Below are positions 5,955 through 14,130 of a DNA stretch of 64,000 nucleotides, one piece after another. This DNA is from CAIWHR01 sp963786625. GTDB lineage: Bacteria > Pseudomonadota > Gammaproteobacteria > Burkholderiales > Casimicrobiaceae. A program made the position numbers and the translations under genes. The notes beneath the pieces are model-generated. The model saw only the letters and a list, made by a program, of their open reading frames with translations. It did no database searches and was not told the DNA's origin. The stretch's first letter is position 1. Every line of letters starts with the position of its first letter. Location: the NCBI GenBank assembly GCA_963786625.1, contig CAWAZS010000002.1, forward strand, positions 60,824 through 124,823, in the 5' to 3' direction.

Positions 5955-8633
5955 TTAGAAGACGGGCCTCTCGCGGTACGTACCCCACAGTTCCCTCAGG
6001 CGTTCGACGATGTCGCCCATCGATGCACCGGCCGCGACCAGCTCGATCGTCACCGGCAGGATATTCTCGCGCTCGTCCGCGGCCACGGCAGCGAGCCGGT
6101 CGAGCAGCGCACGCACTTTCGCGTCGTCGCGCTCGCGGCGCACGCGGTGCAGACGCGCAATCTGCCGTTCCGCGGTGGTCGGATCGTAGGGGTGGATCTC
6201 GACGTCGAGCTGTTCGTCCGGCTCGACGTACCGGTTGACGCCGATCACCGGCTTCTCGCCGCTCGCCTTCCGCTTGGCAGTCTCGTAGGCGAAGTCCGCT
6301 ATCCGCTGCTGGAACCAGCCGTCCTCGATCAGCTTGACGGTTCCGCCGCGGCGCTCGACCTCGTCCATTATCCGGAAGATGTCGCGCTCGAAGCGGGTCG
6401 TGAGGCTCTCGACGAGATACGAGCCGCCGAGCGGATCGGCGACGCCGGCGACACCGCTTTCGTCGGCGATGATCTGCTGCGTGCGCAGCGCGATCTTCAT
6501 CGCCTCCTCGGTCGGAATCGCAAACGCCTCGTCCATTCCGTTCGTGTGCAGGCTCTGCGCGCCGCCCAGAACCGCGGCGAGCGCCTGGAGCCCCGTGCGC
6601 ACGATGTTGATCTTCGGCTGCGGCTTGGTGAGCGACGCCGCCGCGGTCTGGCAGTGGAAGCGCAGCCGCATCGACTCGGGGTTCTTCGCACCGAAGCGCT
6701 CGCGCATGATCTTCGCGTAGACGCGCCGCACCGCGCGGAACTTCGCGATCTCCTCGAAGAAGTCGGCCTGGCAGACGTAGTAGAACGCGAGCCGCGGCGC
6801 GAACTCGTCGACCTGCATCCCCGTCTTCGTCACCTCGTCGACGTAGGTGACGAGGTTGCACATCGTGAACGCGGCCTCGTCCAGCGGCGATGCGCCCGCC
6901 TCGGAGATGTGATAGCCCGAGATGTTGATCGGGTTGTACCGCTTCATGTTCCGCGCGCAGTAGGTGATGCAGTCGCGGACGATGCGCACCGACGGGGCGA
7001 TCGGAAAGATCCACTCCTTCTGCGCCTGGTACTCCTTCAGGATGTCCGCCTGGATCGTGCCCGAGAGCCGGTCGAGGTCGTAGCCGCGCTTGCGCGCCAG
7101 CGCGACGTACATCGCGAGCAGGATCCATGCGGTGGGATTGATCGTCATCGACACCGAGATGCGCTCGAGGTCGATGCCGTCGAACAGATGCTCGACGTCG
7201 GCGAGGGTGTCGATCGCCACGCCTTCGCGACCCACTTCGCCTTCGCAGAGCGGGTGGTCGCTGTCGTAGCCCATCAGCGTCGGCATGTCGAAGTCGGTCG
7301 ACAGCCCCGTCTGGCCCTGGGCGATCAGGTACTTGAAGCGCCCGTTGGTGTCCTCGGCGGTGCCGAAGCCCGCGATCTGCCGCATCGTCCACAGCCGCCC
7401 GCGATACATCGTCGGGTAAGGACCGCGGGTGTACGGATACTGGCCGGGCAGGCCGATGTCCGAGTACGGCGTGTCGCCGACATCGAGCGGCGTGTAGACG
7501 CGCTTCAGCGGCAGACCGCCCAGCGTGCGGAATTCCGGCAGCCGCTCCGGCTGGCGCGCAAGGAAGGATGCGACCTCGTTGCGCTCCCAGGCCTCGAGTT
7601 GCGCCGCGAGCGCGGCCCGGGCCGCGTCCCCTGCGGCGTGGTCGTCGCTTCCGCGGTCGCTCATGCGTCCTCCCTTCGGTATGCCGGCGAGCAGGCGCTT
7701 CGCCGCCGCGTGCGGACCGATCGCGCGCGCATCGACCTCGGCGAGCAGGCGGGCGACGCGGCCGTCGCGCTGCTGCGACAGCACGTCGCGCAGAATCTCT
7801 TCGCCGGCCATGAGGAGCCGGCGCTGGTTGATGGCGGTGCGCCGCGCGCTCATGGCGTCGCCGGCGTCGAGCGCATTGCGGTGGGCATCGATCGCCGCGC
7901 GCAGCTCGGCGACGCCCGCGCCGGAAAGCGCGCAGGTCGGCACGACCGGCACCAGCCAATCGCCGCTGCGCGCCGACGCCGGTCCCATCGCCAGCATGGA
8001 CTTGAGGTCGGTGATCGTCTTGTCGGCGTCGGGTCGGTCGGACTTCCCCACGACATGGATGTCGGCGATCTCGAGAATCCCGGCCTTGATCGCCTGGATG
8101 TCGTCGCCGAGCCCCGGCGCGGAGACGACCACCGTCGTGTGCGCGGCGCGCACGATCTCGACCTCGTCCTGCCCCACGCCGACCGTCTCGATGACGACGA
8201 CGTCGTAGCCCGCCGCATCGAGAATGTCCACGGCGTCCAGCGTGCCGCGCGCGAGTCCGCCGAGCGCGCCGCGGGTGGCCATGCTCCGGACGTAGACGCC
8301 GGGGTCGCCGGCCACATCGCCCATACGGATGCGGTCGCCGAGAATCGCGCCGCCGGAAAACGGGGACGAAGGGTCGATCGCGACGATGCCGATGCGGCGC
8401 TCGGTGCGCCGGATCTCCGCAGCGAGCCTTGCGACCAGCGTCGACTTGCCGCTGCCCGGCACGCCCGTGATCCCGACGACGTGCGCGCGGCCCGCGTGCC
8501 GGAAGATCGCCTCCAGCGCCGGCCGGCACTCCTCGTCGCCGGCCTCGGCGCGGGAGAGCAGCCGCGCGATCGCGCGAATCTCGCCGGCCAGCACGCCGGG
8601 AACGAGCTCGAGCGAGGGCACTGACGGCTTCAC
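5955..8633 (-). CDS. hcmA: MeaB-type G-protein chaperone joined to 2-hydroxyisobutyryl-CoA mutase large subunit
   Basis: An 892-residue frame. Residues 1-320 are a MeaB/ArgK GTPase (P-loop GVPGSGKST at 57-65, DPSSPFSGG, ETVGVGQDE), the chaperone that loads and protects B12 mutases. Residues 345-892 are an acyl-CoA mutase large subunit lacking its own B12 domain; that domain is encoded at 10074-10490. Substrate pocket: methylmalonyl-CoA mutases have Tyr in RQYAGF, but this protein has Ile420 (RQIAGFGTAEDTN) and Asp447 (GLSTDFDMP), 27 residues apart, matching Ile90/Asp117 of HcmA from Aquincola. The predicted reaction is 2-hydroxyisobutyryl-CoA to (S)-3-hydroxybutyryl-CoA. GTG start overlaps the ligase stop as GTGA. 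The join itself may be an artefact (see findings). Confidence 0.88.
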   Translation of the reverse strand: MKPSVPSLELVPGVLAGEIRAIARLLSRAEAGDEECRPALEAIFRHAGRAHVVGITGVPGSGKSTLVARLAAEIRRTERRIGIVAIDPSSPFSGGAILGDRIRMGDVAGDPGVYVRSMATRGALGGLARGTLDAVDILDAAGYDVVVIETVGVGQDEVEIVRAAHTTVVVSAPGLGDDIQAIKAGILEIADIHVVGKSDRPDADKTITDLKSMLAMGPASARSGDWLVPVVPTCALSGAGVAELRAAIDAHRNALDAGDAMSARRTAINQRRLLMAGEEILRDVLSQQRDGRVARLLAEVDARAIGPHAAAKRLLAGIPKGGRMSDRGSDDHAAGDAARAALAAQLEAWERNEVASFLARQPERLPEFRTLGGLPLKRVYTPLDVGDTPYSDIGLPGQYPYTRGPYPTMYRGRLWTMRQIAGFGTAEDTNGRFKYLIAQGQTGLSTDFDMPTLMGYDSDHPLCEGEVGREGVAIDTLADVEHLFDGIDLERISVSMTINPTAWILLAMYVALARKRGYDLDRLSGTIQADILKEYQAQKEWIFPIAPSVRIVRDCITYCARNMKRYNPINISGYHISEAGASPLDEAAFTMCNLVTYVDEVTKTGMQVDEFAPRLAFYYVCQADFFEEIAKFRAVRRVYAKIMRERFGAKNPESMRLRFHCQTAAASLTKPQPKINIVRTGLQALAAVLGGAQSLHTNGMDEAFAIPTEEAMKIALRTQQIIADESGVAGVADPLGGSYLVESLTTRFERDIFRIMDEVERRGGTVKLIEDGWFQQRIADFAYETAKRKASGEKPVIGVNRYVEPDEQLDVEIHPYDPTTAERQIARLHRVRRERDDAKVRALLDRLAAVAADERENILPVTIELVAAGASMGDIVERLRELWGTYRERPVF
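7662..7675 (-). promoter_or_regulatory. Internal Shine-Dalgarno and in-frame ATG at the GTPase-mutase junction
   Basis: On the minus strand AGGGAGGA (7668-7675) precedes ATG at 7664 with ideal spacing. This ATG is codon 324 of the joined frame and would start a stand-alone mutase subunit of about 569 residues, the normal size. In the neighbouring frame a TGA overlaps this ATG as ATGA. The site is therefore either a relic of, or still, a separate gene start. Confidence 0.6.
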
Positions 8634-10060
8634 GCGCCGTCCGCGAGCCGCGCGTTCAGTTCGCGGAACACTTCGCGGTCGTCGATGACCCGCCGCGCCT
8701 TGAAATCGGTCCGCGGGAACGTTCCGGGAGCGACGACTTCGACCCTGGCTCGCAACCCCAGCGTGCGCAGGAGCTTCCGGGCCGCCTCGTCCGCGAGGGC
8801 GCGCACCGCGGAGGGCCCCGCCGCGTGGACGGCCGGCGCCGCCTCCATGCGGACCAGCAACTCGTCCATCGCGCCGTCACGCGTGATGACGATCCGGTGC
8901 TCGCCGCCGTAGCCGGACAGCTCGTTGACTGCGGCATCGACCTCGCTCGGATAGACGTTCTCGCCGCGGATCGTGAACATGTCGTCGATGCGGCCGAAGA
9001 TGCCCTTCGGCAGCCGGGGGTACGTGCGCCCGCAGGGCGCGGGGCCGTCCTCCCATTGCGTGAGATCTCCCGAAACGAGCCGGATCATCGGCTGCGACGT
9101 GCGCTCGAGGTGCGTGTACACGGGCGTGCCGCGGCTCCCGAACGGCACGCGCCGGTAGGTCGCGGGATCGCAGACCTCGGTGTACACGACGTCCTGCCAC
9201 AGCAGCATGCCGTCGGTCTCGGCGGTCCCGGCGAGGTTCATGAACGGCGTCATCTCCGCCATCGATCCGCAGTCGATCACGCGCGCGCCGAACGCAGCGA
9301 CGATCTTGTCGCGCACACCGGGCACCGAGGCGCCGGGCTCGCCGGAGAAGAACATCGTCTTCAGGCCGAAGGCCCGTGGATCGAAACCTTCGGCGCGCGC
9401 GACTTCCGCCAGATGCAGCGCGAACGACGGCGTCGAGTAGAACGCCGACGGCTTCATCAGGTCGAGCCACATCGCCGCGCGCGCGGTCATTCCCGGCGCG
9501 CCGGCCCCGAACGGAAACGCCTTGGCGCGCAGGCGCTCGACACCGGCGAGCGTGCCCCACGAGCCCATGTAGAGGCTGAAGATCGCCGCGATGAACACGG
9601 TGTCGCCCGGCCGCAGGCCCATGCCCCAGAGAATTCGCGCGTGCGCATTGGCGATCGCGTCCCAGTCGCCGCGGCCAACCGCGAAGACCGTGGGCCGGCC
9701 CGTCGTGCCGGACGTGCCGTGTATGTGGTGGACCTCGCCGCCGGGAACGCAAAGGTAATCGCCGAACGGCGGCACCCGTGCCTGCGCCTCGCGCAAGTCA
9801 CGCTTGGTGATGACCGGAACCTTCGCCTCGAAATCCTCGAGCGTGCGCAAGTGGTCGGGATGGAATCCGGCCTCGTCCCACTTCCGGCGATAGAAGGGCG
9901 CATGGTCCCATGCATAGCGCGCGAGCACCTGCAGCCGCTCGAGAATCGCGCGCTCGCGGCTCGCCGGCGGCATCGTCTCGCGCCGCGGGTACCAGTGGCG
10001 CGACGTTGCGGGCGGCAGGTAGTCGGCGTCGAAACGCGGCGGAAAGGTCCACGATTCCAT
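8630..10060 (-). CDS. hcl: AMP-forming acyl-CoA ligase, probable 2-hydroxyisobutyrate-CoA ligase
   Basis: A 476-residue member of the phenylacetate-CoA ligase branch of the ANL superfamily. Seen directly: the ATP-binding loop HGTSGTTGRPTVF, FFSGEPGAS, DCGSMAEMTPF, YTHLERTSQPMIRLVSGDLT and the hinge GRIDDMFTIRGENVYPSEVD, followed by a small C-terminal lid with FPRTDFKARRV. It lies between the B12 subunit gene (13-bp gap) and the GTPase/mutase gene (GTGA overlap), the same partners as the ligase gene hcl of the Aquincola tertiaricarbonis hcm locus, whose product has a similar length. Function as a 2-hydroxyisobutyrate ligase is inferred from that context; a phenylacetate-like substrate is the alternative. 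Confidence 0.8.
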   Translation of the reverse strand: MESWTFPPRFDADYLPPATSRHWYPRRETMPPASRERAILERLQVLARYAWDHAPFYRRKWDEAGFHPDHLRTLEDFEAKVPVITKRDLREAQARVPPFGDYLCVPGGEVHHIHGTSGTTGRPTVFAVGRGDWDAIANAHARILWGMGLRPGDTVFIAAIFSLYMGSWGTLAGVERLRAKAFPFGAGAPGMTARAAMWLDLMKPSAFYSTPSFALHLAEVARAEGFDPRAFGLKTMFFSGEPGASVPGVRDKIVAAFGARVIDCGSMAEMTPFMNLAGTAETDGMLLWQDVVYTEVCDPATYRRVPFGSRGTPVYTHLERTSQPMIRLVSGDLTQWEDGPAPCGRTYPRLPKGIFGRIDDMFTIRGENVYPSEVDAAVNELSGYGGEHRIVITRDGAMDELLVRMEAAPAVHAAGPSAVRALADEAARKLLRTLGLRARVEVVAPGTFPRTDFKARRVIDDREVFRELNARLADGA

Positions 10061-10073
10061 GCAGCCGCCTCCG

Positions 10074-10490
10074 TCACCGCGGTCCGCGCTCGGCGACGAC
10101 GCGGCGGACGGCGGTGACGATCGCCTCGGGGGGCGCGTCCTGCAGGATCAGCGCCTTGACGCCCAGCGCCGTCAGCGTCGACACGTCGTCGTCCGGGATC
10201 ACGCCGCCGCCGACGACGAGGATATCGTCGGCACCGCGCTCGGCAAGCAGCTTCAGCACGCGCGGAAACACCGTCATGTGCGCGCCGGAGAGGATGCTGA
10301 TCCCGATCACGTCGACGTCCTCCTGGATCGCGGCGTCGACGACCTCCTGCGGCGTGCGATGCAGCCCGGTGTAGATGACGTCCATGCCGGCGTCGCGCAG
10401 CGTCCGCGCGACGATCTTGACGCCGCGGTCGTGACCATCCAGCCCGACCTTGGCCACCAATATGCGGATGTGATCGTGTGCGGGGCTCAC
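10074..10490 (-). CDS. hcmB: B12-binding small subunit of 2-hydroxyisobutyryl-CoA mutase
   Basis: A 138-residue cobalamin-binding flavodoxin-like protein. The motif DGHDRG supplies the His lower-axial ligand, followed by the Ser of GISILSGAHMT and the GGG loop (VVGGGVIPDDD) of B12-binding folds. I chose GTG at 10490 because a strong Shine-Dalgarno (AGGAAGGA) lies just upstream and the sequence then matches small mutase subunits, which are about 136 residues; the open frame reaches 10679 but that extension is low-complexity. It is the first gene of the minus-strand cluster and would pair with the mutase large subunit encoded at 5955-8633. Confidence 0.88.
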   Translation of the reverse strand: MSPAHDHIRILVAKVGLDGHDRGVKIVARTLRDAGMDVIYTGLHRTPQEVVDAAIQEDVDVIGISILSGAHMTVFPRVLKLLAERGADDILVVGGGVIPDDDVSTLTALGVKALILQDAPPEAIVTAVRRVVAERGPR

Positions 10491-10690
10491 GCCGTCCTTC
10501 CTTTCCGATGCCGGGGATTCCCCTCGCAGAATCCCGGGATGGCGGATCTGCCGGTTCCGATGATAGCGCCTGGACCGGCCCCCCGCGGGCCCCGGCGGGC
10601 CAGCGAATCCGGCGGTGGCCCTGCCCGTGCGAATCCGAATGACCTCGCGAAGGCGTCTAAGATGCGATTGTTCCCGCATCCGGAGGCCCC

Positions 10691-11482
10691 ATGCCGCGCG
10701 TCGTCCCGGTCCTGTTGATCCTGCTGGCGGTCGCGCTCGCCGCCGGCCTCGCCTGGGTCTTTCTCGTCTGGTCGTTCCCCGGCGCCCGCGGCGAAGTCGC
10801 GACGGAGCAGCGCGCGCTCGCGCCCTTCACGCGCATCGCCATCGAAGGCCTCGTCGATGCGACGCTGGTCCAGGGCGCCACCGAATCGGTGACCGTCGAG
10901 GCCCCGTCGAGGCAGCTGCCGCGCGTGCGCACCGAGGTGGTCGACGGGACCCTCGCGATCGGCGGCGGCGCGTCGCGGCGCTGGTGGTCCGAGCTCCTCG
11001 GCGGCAGCGCGCGCCCCGCCCGCGTGACGATCACCTATCGCGAGCTCGACGGAATCAGCGCCGCGGGCGCCGTCAAAGTCCAGGCCGGGCGCCTCAAGAC
11101 CGATCGGCTTCGGGTGTCCGCCTCCGGAGCGACATCGCTGAAGATCGCCGACCTCGACACGAAGCTGCTTTCGCTCACCGGCTCGGGCGCGATGAAGGCG
11201 GAGGTCGCGGGCCGGGCCACCGAACAGCGGGTGGCGATCTCCGGGGCCGGCGATTACCGCGCGGCGGATCTCGTCAGCGAAGATGCCCGCGTGGCGGTCA
11301 GCGGCGCCGGAAACGTCGTCGTCCGCGTGGAGAAGACCTTGAGAGTCGGCATCACCGGCGCCGGAAGCGTCGAGTACCTCGGCGACCCGACGGTCACGCA
11401 GCAGATCAGCGGCGCCGGGCGCGTCAGGCGTCGCGAGGCCGCGGCCGAAAGGCTGGAGATCGCGTCGCTGTTCGCGGGGTAG
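10691..11482 (+). CDS. Head GIN (DUF2807) domain exported protein
   Basis: A 263-residue protein with an N-terminal membrane or signal segment (VVPVLLILLAVALAAGLAWV) and a beta-helical GIN domain. The repeated short strands are easy to see: ISAAGAVKV, SASGATSLK, LTGSGAMKAEV, ISGAGDYRA, VSGAGNVVV, ITGAGSVEYLG and ISGAGRV, spaced about 20 residues apart. Members of this family are surface or periplasmic proteins without a firm role. It is divergent from hcmB with about 200 bp between the starts, and convergent with the cupin gene. Confidence 0.85.
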   Translation: MPRVVPVLLILLAVALAAGLAWVFLVWSFPGARGEVATEQRALAPFTRIAIEGLVDATLVQGATESVTVEAPSRQLPRVRTEVVDGTLAIGGGASRRWWSELLGGSARPARVTITYRELDGISAAGAVKVQAGRLKTDRLRVSASGATSLKIADLDTKLLSLTGSGAMKAEVAGRATEQRVAISGAGDYRAADLVSEDARVAVSGAGNVVVRVEKTLRVGITGAGSVEYLGDPTVTQQISGAGRVRRREAAAERLEIASLFAG

Positions 11483-11506
11483 CCACCGTTCCTCCCCGAC
11501 CGCCGC

Positions 11507-11890
11507 CTAGGGCGAAGGGTGTCCGTCCCGGTCCGCCTCCCCGCCCTCCGGGCCATAGAAGAAGACCCAGACGAGGACGTCGTCGCTGAAGTCCTCGAAG
11601 CGGTGCACGGCACCGGCCCTGACGAACAGCACGTCGTTCGCCGCGAACGGATGGCGATGTCCATCGTTGACGAACCAGCCGCTGCCGCGTGCGACGACGT
11701 ACGCCTCGTCGCGCGTGTGCGGCTGCTGAAGGTCGCTGCCGCGCGGGGCATAGAGCTTGACCTGCAGCGTTCCGTGCTCGAACACCGCCGCCGAGCGCTT
11801 GCCCTCCGGCGTGGGCAGCATCGCCGCGGCCTCCGCGAGCGTGATCCGCCCGCGTTCGGCGGATGCGTGGTTTGCCGTGAGTTTGCGCAT
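11507..11890 (-). CDS. Small cupin-domain protein
   Basis: A 127-residue single-domain cupin. Motif 1 is QQPHTRDEAYVVARGSGW, with one His and a Glu in metal-ligand positions, and motif 2 is VRAGAVHRFEDFSDD with the last His. The ATG at 11890 overlaps the stop of the upstream gene (11890-13065) as ATGA, so the two are co-translated. Cupins of this size bind metals or small ligands in many pathways and nothing here narrows it further. Confidence 0.85.
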   Translation of the reverse strand: MRKLTANHASAERGRITLAEAAAMLPTPEGKRSAAVFEHGTLQVKLYAPRGSDLQQPHTRDEAYVVARGSGWFVNDGHRHPFAANDVLFVRAGAVHRFEDFSDDVLVWVFFYGPEGGEADRDGHPSP

Positions 11891-13065
11891 CAGTGCAGGA
11901 CGACCGCTGTGGCGTCGGGGATCGTATCGGGCTTGAACAGCAGCGGCAACCCCGTTCCCGGGGCGCGGTCCGCGTGTACGCCTCCCAGCACGCGGATGTC
12001 CGTCACCCGGCAATCGCGCAGCAGCTCGACGAGCATCGCCGCCACGTCGCCCGCCCGGTCGAGCGGGTAGAGCGGGCAGCGGAAACCTTCGGCGGCGCGC
12101 GGATCGAGCGGCGACGACAGCGAGAGCCGCAACTCGCCGCCGCCCGGCGCTTCGGACGCCCGATGCGCGCTGATGACCGCCGTGGGCTCGCCGACACTGC
12201 CGCGGAACTTGCGGATCGCGTTGCTGGCGAAGATCTGCGCGGACACCTCGCGCTGCGCGGCCAGGCCCTGGGCAACGGCAGGAAGCAGCCGCTGCGGCGC
12301 GCGTGGCAGCGCGAGTGCGGAAACCGGCCCGGCGGCGAGCTGCCGCGCCAGTTCGCGCGTGAACGGCGCACCCCATTTGCCGACTCCCGTCTCGGCGAGC
12401 AGGTCCGCGCCGGGCTTCGCGATCGCTGTGCCGACGAGGAAGCGAAGGTGCACGGTCTCGCGCGCCGCATGCACGGCGATGGGCACCGGGGCAAGGGATT
12501 GGGCGGGTAGCGATGCTCCCGGCGCGAGGGAGTCCGGCAGCCTTGTCCACTCCCGGATTTCCGGCAGGCGTGCGACATCGATCGCCTCGATGCCGACGAG
12601 GGCATTCGCGAGCGCAATCGTCCGGTTGCCCGCGAGGGCTCCGCCTTCGACGAGTATCGTCGCAAGCCTTCGGGGATCGTCGAGGCACCCGGACAGCGTG
12701 GCGTCGCCCTCCGCGATCTCGAGGCCGGTGACCACGACGAGCGGCAGCGCGAACAAGGTGACCGCGAGGCCGGCGCCTTCGGCCGCCTCCGCCTCCCGCC
12801 ACGCGGCATCGAGCATGCGCCAGAGATGCCGCGCAATCGCAACCGACGGCGCACCGGACAAGTCCGCGGCAAGCGAGGGGCCGTCCCCGGCAAGTCGCGC
12901 GGCGAGCAACCGGCGCAGATCCCGGTCGATCGCGTCGGAACGTTGCCCGGTCTCCGCCACGAGGCTCGCGTCGGCCATGGCGTACAGCTGGCGTGCCCCG
13001 ACCGGCGCAGCTGCCACGTCCGGGAACGTGCGGGGGTCGGCGACCGGGTGTGCGGTTTCAGGCAT
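11890..13065 (-). CDS. Conserved-looking protein of unknown function (392 codons)
   Basis: I do not recognise a family. The product is about 391 residues, soluble-looking, rich in Ala and Leu, with no signal peptide. Blocks suggesting a folded protein include LVETGQRSDAID-like helices near the start, TLFALPLVVVTGLEIAEG at about residues 105-122, VGKWGAPFTRELARQLA in the middle, and PGTGLPLLFKPDTIPDATAVV at the end. The ATG at 13065 follows a weak ribosome site, and an alternative start further upstream is open but low-complexity. It overlaps the cupin gene by four bases, so the pair probably acts together. Confidence 0.65.
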   Translation of the reverse strand: MPETAHPVADPRTFPDVAAAPVGARQLYAMADASLVAETGQRSDAIDRDLRRLLAARLAGDGPSLAADLSGAPSVAIARHLWRMLDAAWREAEAAEGAGLAVTLFALPLVVVTGLEIAEGDATLSGCLDDPRRLATILVEGGALAGNRTIALANALVGIEAIDVARLPEIREWTRLPDSLAPGASLPAQSLAPVPIAVHAARETVHLRFLVGTAIAKPGADLLAETGVGKWGAPFTRELARQLAAGPVSALALPRAPQRLLPAVAQGLAAQREVSAQIFASNAIRKFRGSVGEPTAVISAHRASEAPGGGELRLSLSSPLDPRAAEGFRCPLYPLDRAGDVAAMLVELLRDCRVTDIRVLGGVHADRAPGTGLPLLFKPDTIPDATAVVLH

Positions 13066-13222
13066 CGCAGATCGTTCGGGCAACGGGGGTGGGCTCGCCG
13101 GCGGCGACCGCTGCTCCCCTAACGGGCCGTTGTCGCCCGGGCAATTCTCGCACGCGGGCCGAGGGTTCCCGTCGCGGCGATCCGGAGCGAACACGCCGCC
13201 GACGCCGGAATCCGTCCGGGGC

Positions 13223-13954
13223 CTAGAGGCAGAACGGCCCGTGGGCCAGCGAGCCCGTGGCGAAGAGCGCGCGCCAGAGCCCCACGACGGCAAATCCGGC
13301 GATGAGCACGGCCGCGGCCAGACGGACGGCCTTGGCGTCGAGCCAACGGCCGGCACGGGAGACCAGCCAGCCGGTCGCCAGCAGATTGGGCAACGTACCG
13401 ACACCGAACGCGAGCATGACCGCCGCGCCCTGCCAAGCCCCACCCGCAAATACGGCGATGGGCAACACGCTGTAAGTGAGCGCACACGGCACAAGCCCCC
13501 AGATCATGCCCAGCGCAAAGCGTGCCGCGGTCGAATCGGCCTGGAGCAACGGGCGCACGGCGGGAAGCGCCTTGGCGAACAAAGCGTTGCCCGCGCCTTG
13601 CAGCCAGGCCAGCCCGGCGCGCTTCCAGGCGATTGCAGCGGCCAGCCCGAGCAGGAACAGGTTGGCAACCACGAAAACGGTGCGCTGCAGCGGCAGCCAG
13701 TCCGCCGCCGCAAGCAGGGTGCCGCCAGCACCGCCCGCGGCCGCCCCGAGCAGCGCGTAGGTCGTGATCCGCCCGGCGTTGTACGAAAGCTGGCGCCAGG
13801 CGAGCGTGCTTGCCGGGAGCAGCGGCGCCGCCGGCGCCCCGGCCGAATTCGCCCCGCCTGCCATCGCTGTCACGAAACCCCCGCACATCGCGAGGCAATG
13901 CGCGCCGCCGAGGATTCCGGCGAGCAGCGCGCCGATCAATGCGGACAGGGCCAC
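13223..13954 (-). CDS. TauE/SafE-like (UreH-type) membrane transporter near the cbb3 locus
   Basis: A 243-residue protein with about six hydrophobic helices. The first holds the Cys-rich GGAHCLAMCGGF motif typical of the UreH/CcoI-associated branch of the TauE/SafE superfamily, thought to move metal ions. The later helix ALGMIWGLVPCALTYSVLPIA carries the matching Pro-Cys. In many betaproteobacteria this gene sits beside fnr and cco genes, as here, and is thought to serve copper or heavy-metal handling for cbb3 oxidase; that role is inference. GTG start at 13954. It is divergent from fnr across a gap that holds a duplicated operator-like sequence. Confidence 0.8.
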   Translation of the reverse strand: MALSALIGALLAGILGGAHCLAMCGGFVTAMAGGANSAGAPAAPLLPASTLAWRQLSYNAGRITTYALLGAAAGGAGGTLLAAADWLPLQRTVFVVANLFLLGLAAAIAWKRAGLAWLQGAGNALFAKALPAVRPLLQADSTAARFALGMIWGLVPCALTYSVLPIAVFAGGAWQGAAVMLAFGVGTLPNLLATGWLVSRAGRWLDAKAVRLAAAVLIAGFAVVGLWRALFATGSLAHGPFCL

Positions 13955-13955
13955 G

Positions 13956-14107
13956 GTCGTTGACCTGCGACAACATGTCGCGCATGCGTCGAATCGCCGG
14001 CGAGCGCCCGGCGCCTCGCGATCGCGCCGCGCCCGGCGCCCACGCGGAGTCCTGTTCTTTTCGCGGTTTTCCCGTTAAAGTGACGAAGTTTGTCGCAGGT
14101 CAACGAC
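13956..14107. promoter_or_regulatory. Inverted pair of identical 18-mers with FNR-like cores between tauE-like gene and fnr
   Basis: Bases 13956-13973 and 14090-14107 are perfect reverse complements of each other. Each holds a 14-base core reading TTGACCTGCGACAA on one strand, which matches the FNR box TTGAT-N4-ATCAA at 7 of 10 positions and has one strong half-site. The left copy touches the tauE start codon and the right copy lies 24 bases before fnr. Autoregulation by FNR would fit, but this is a prediction. Confidence 0.5.
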
Positions 14108-14130
14108 AGTTTCCCAGGACCACCCCCGCC

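Noticed and set aside
6147..8624. An 825-codon open frame on the + strand opposite the GTPase-mutase gene
   Set aside because: It is antisense to a well-supported gene and shows no domain; long opposite-strand frames are expected at this GC content.
5955..8633. Annotation as methylmalonyl-CoA mutase or as IcmF isobutyryl-CoA mutase
   Set aside because: The pocket residues are Ile and Asp, not Tyr/Arg or Phe/Gln, and there is no N-terminal B12 domain as in IcmF.
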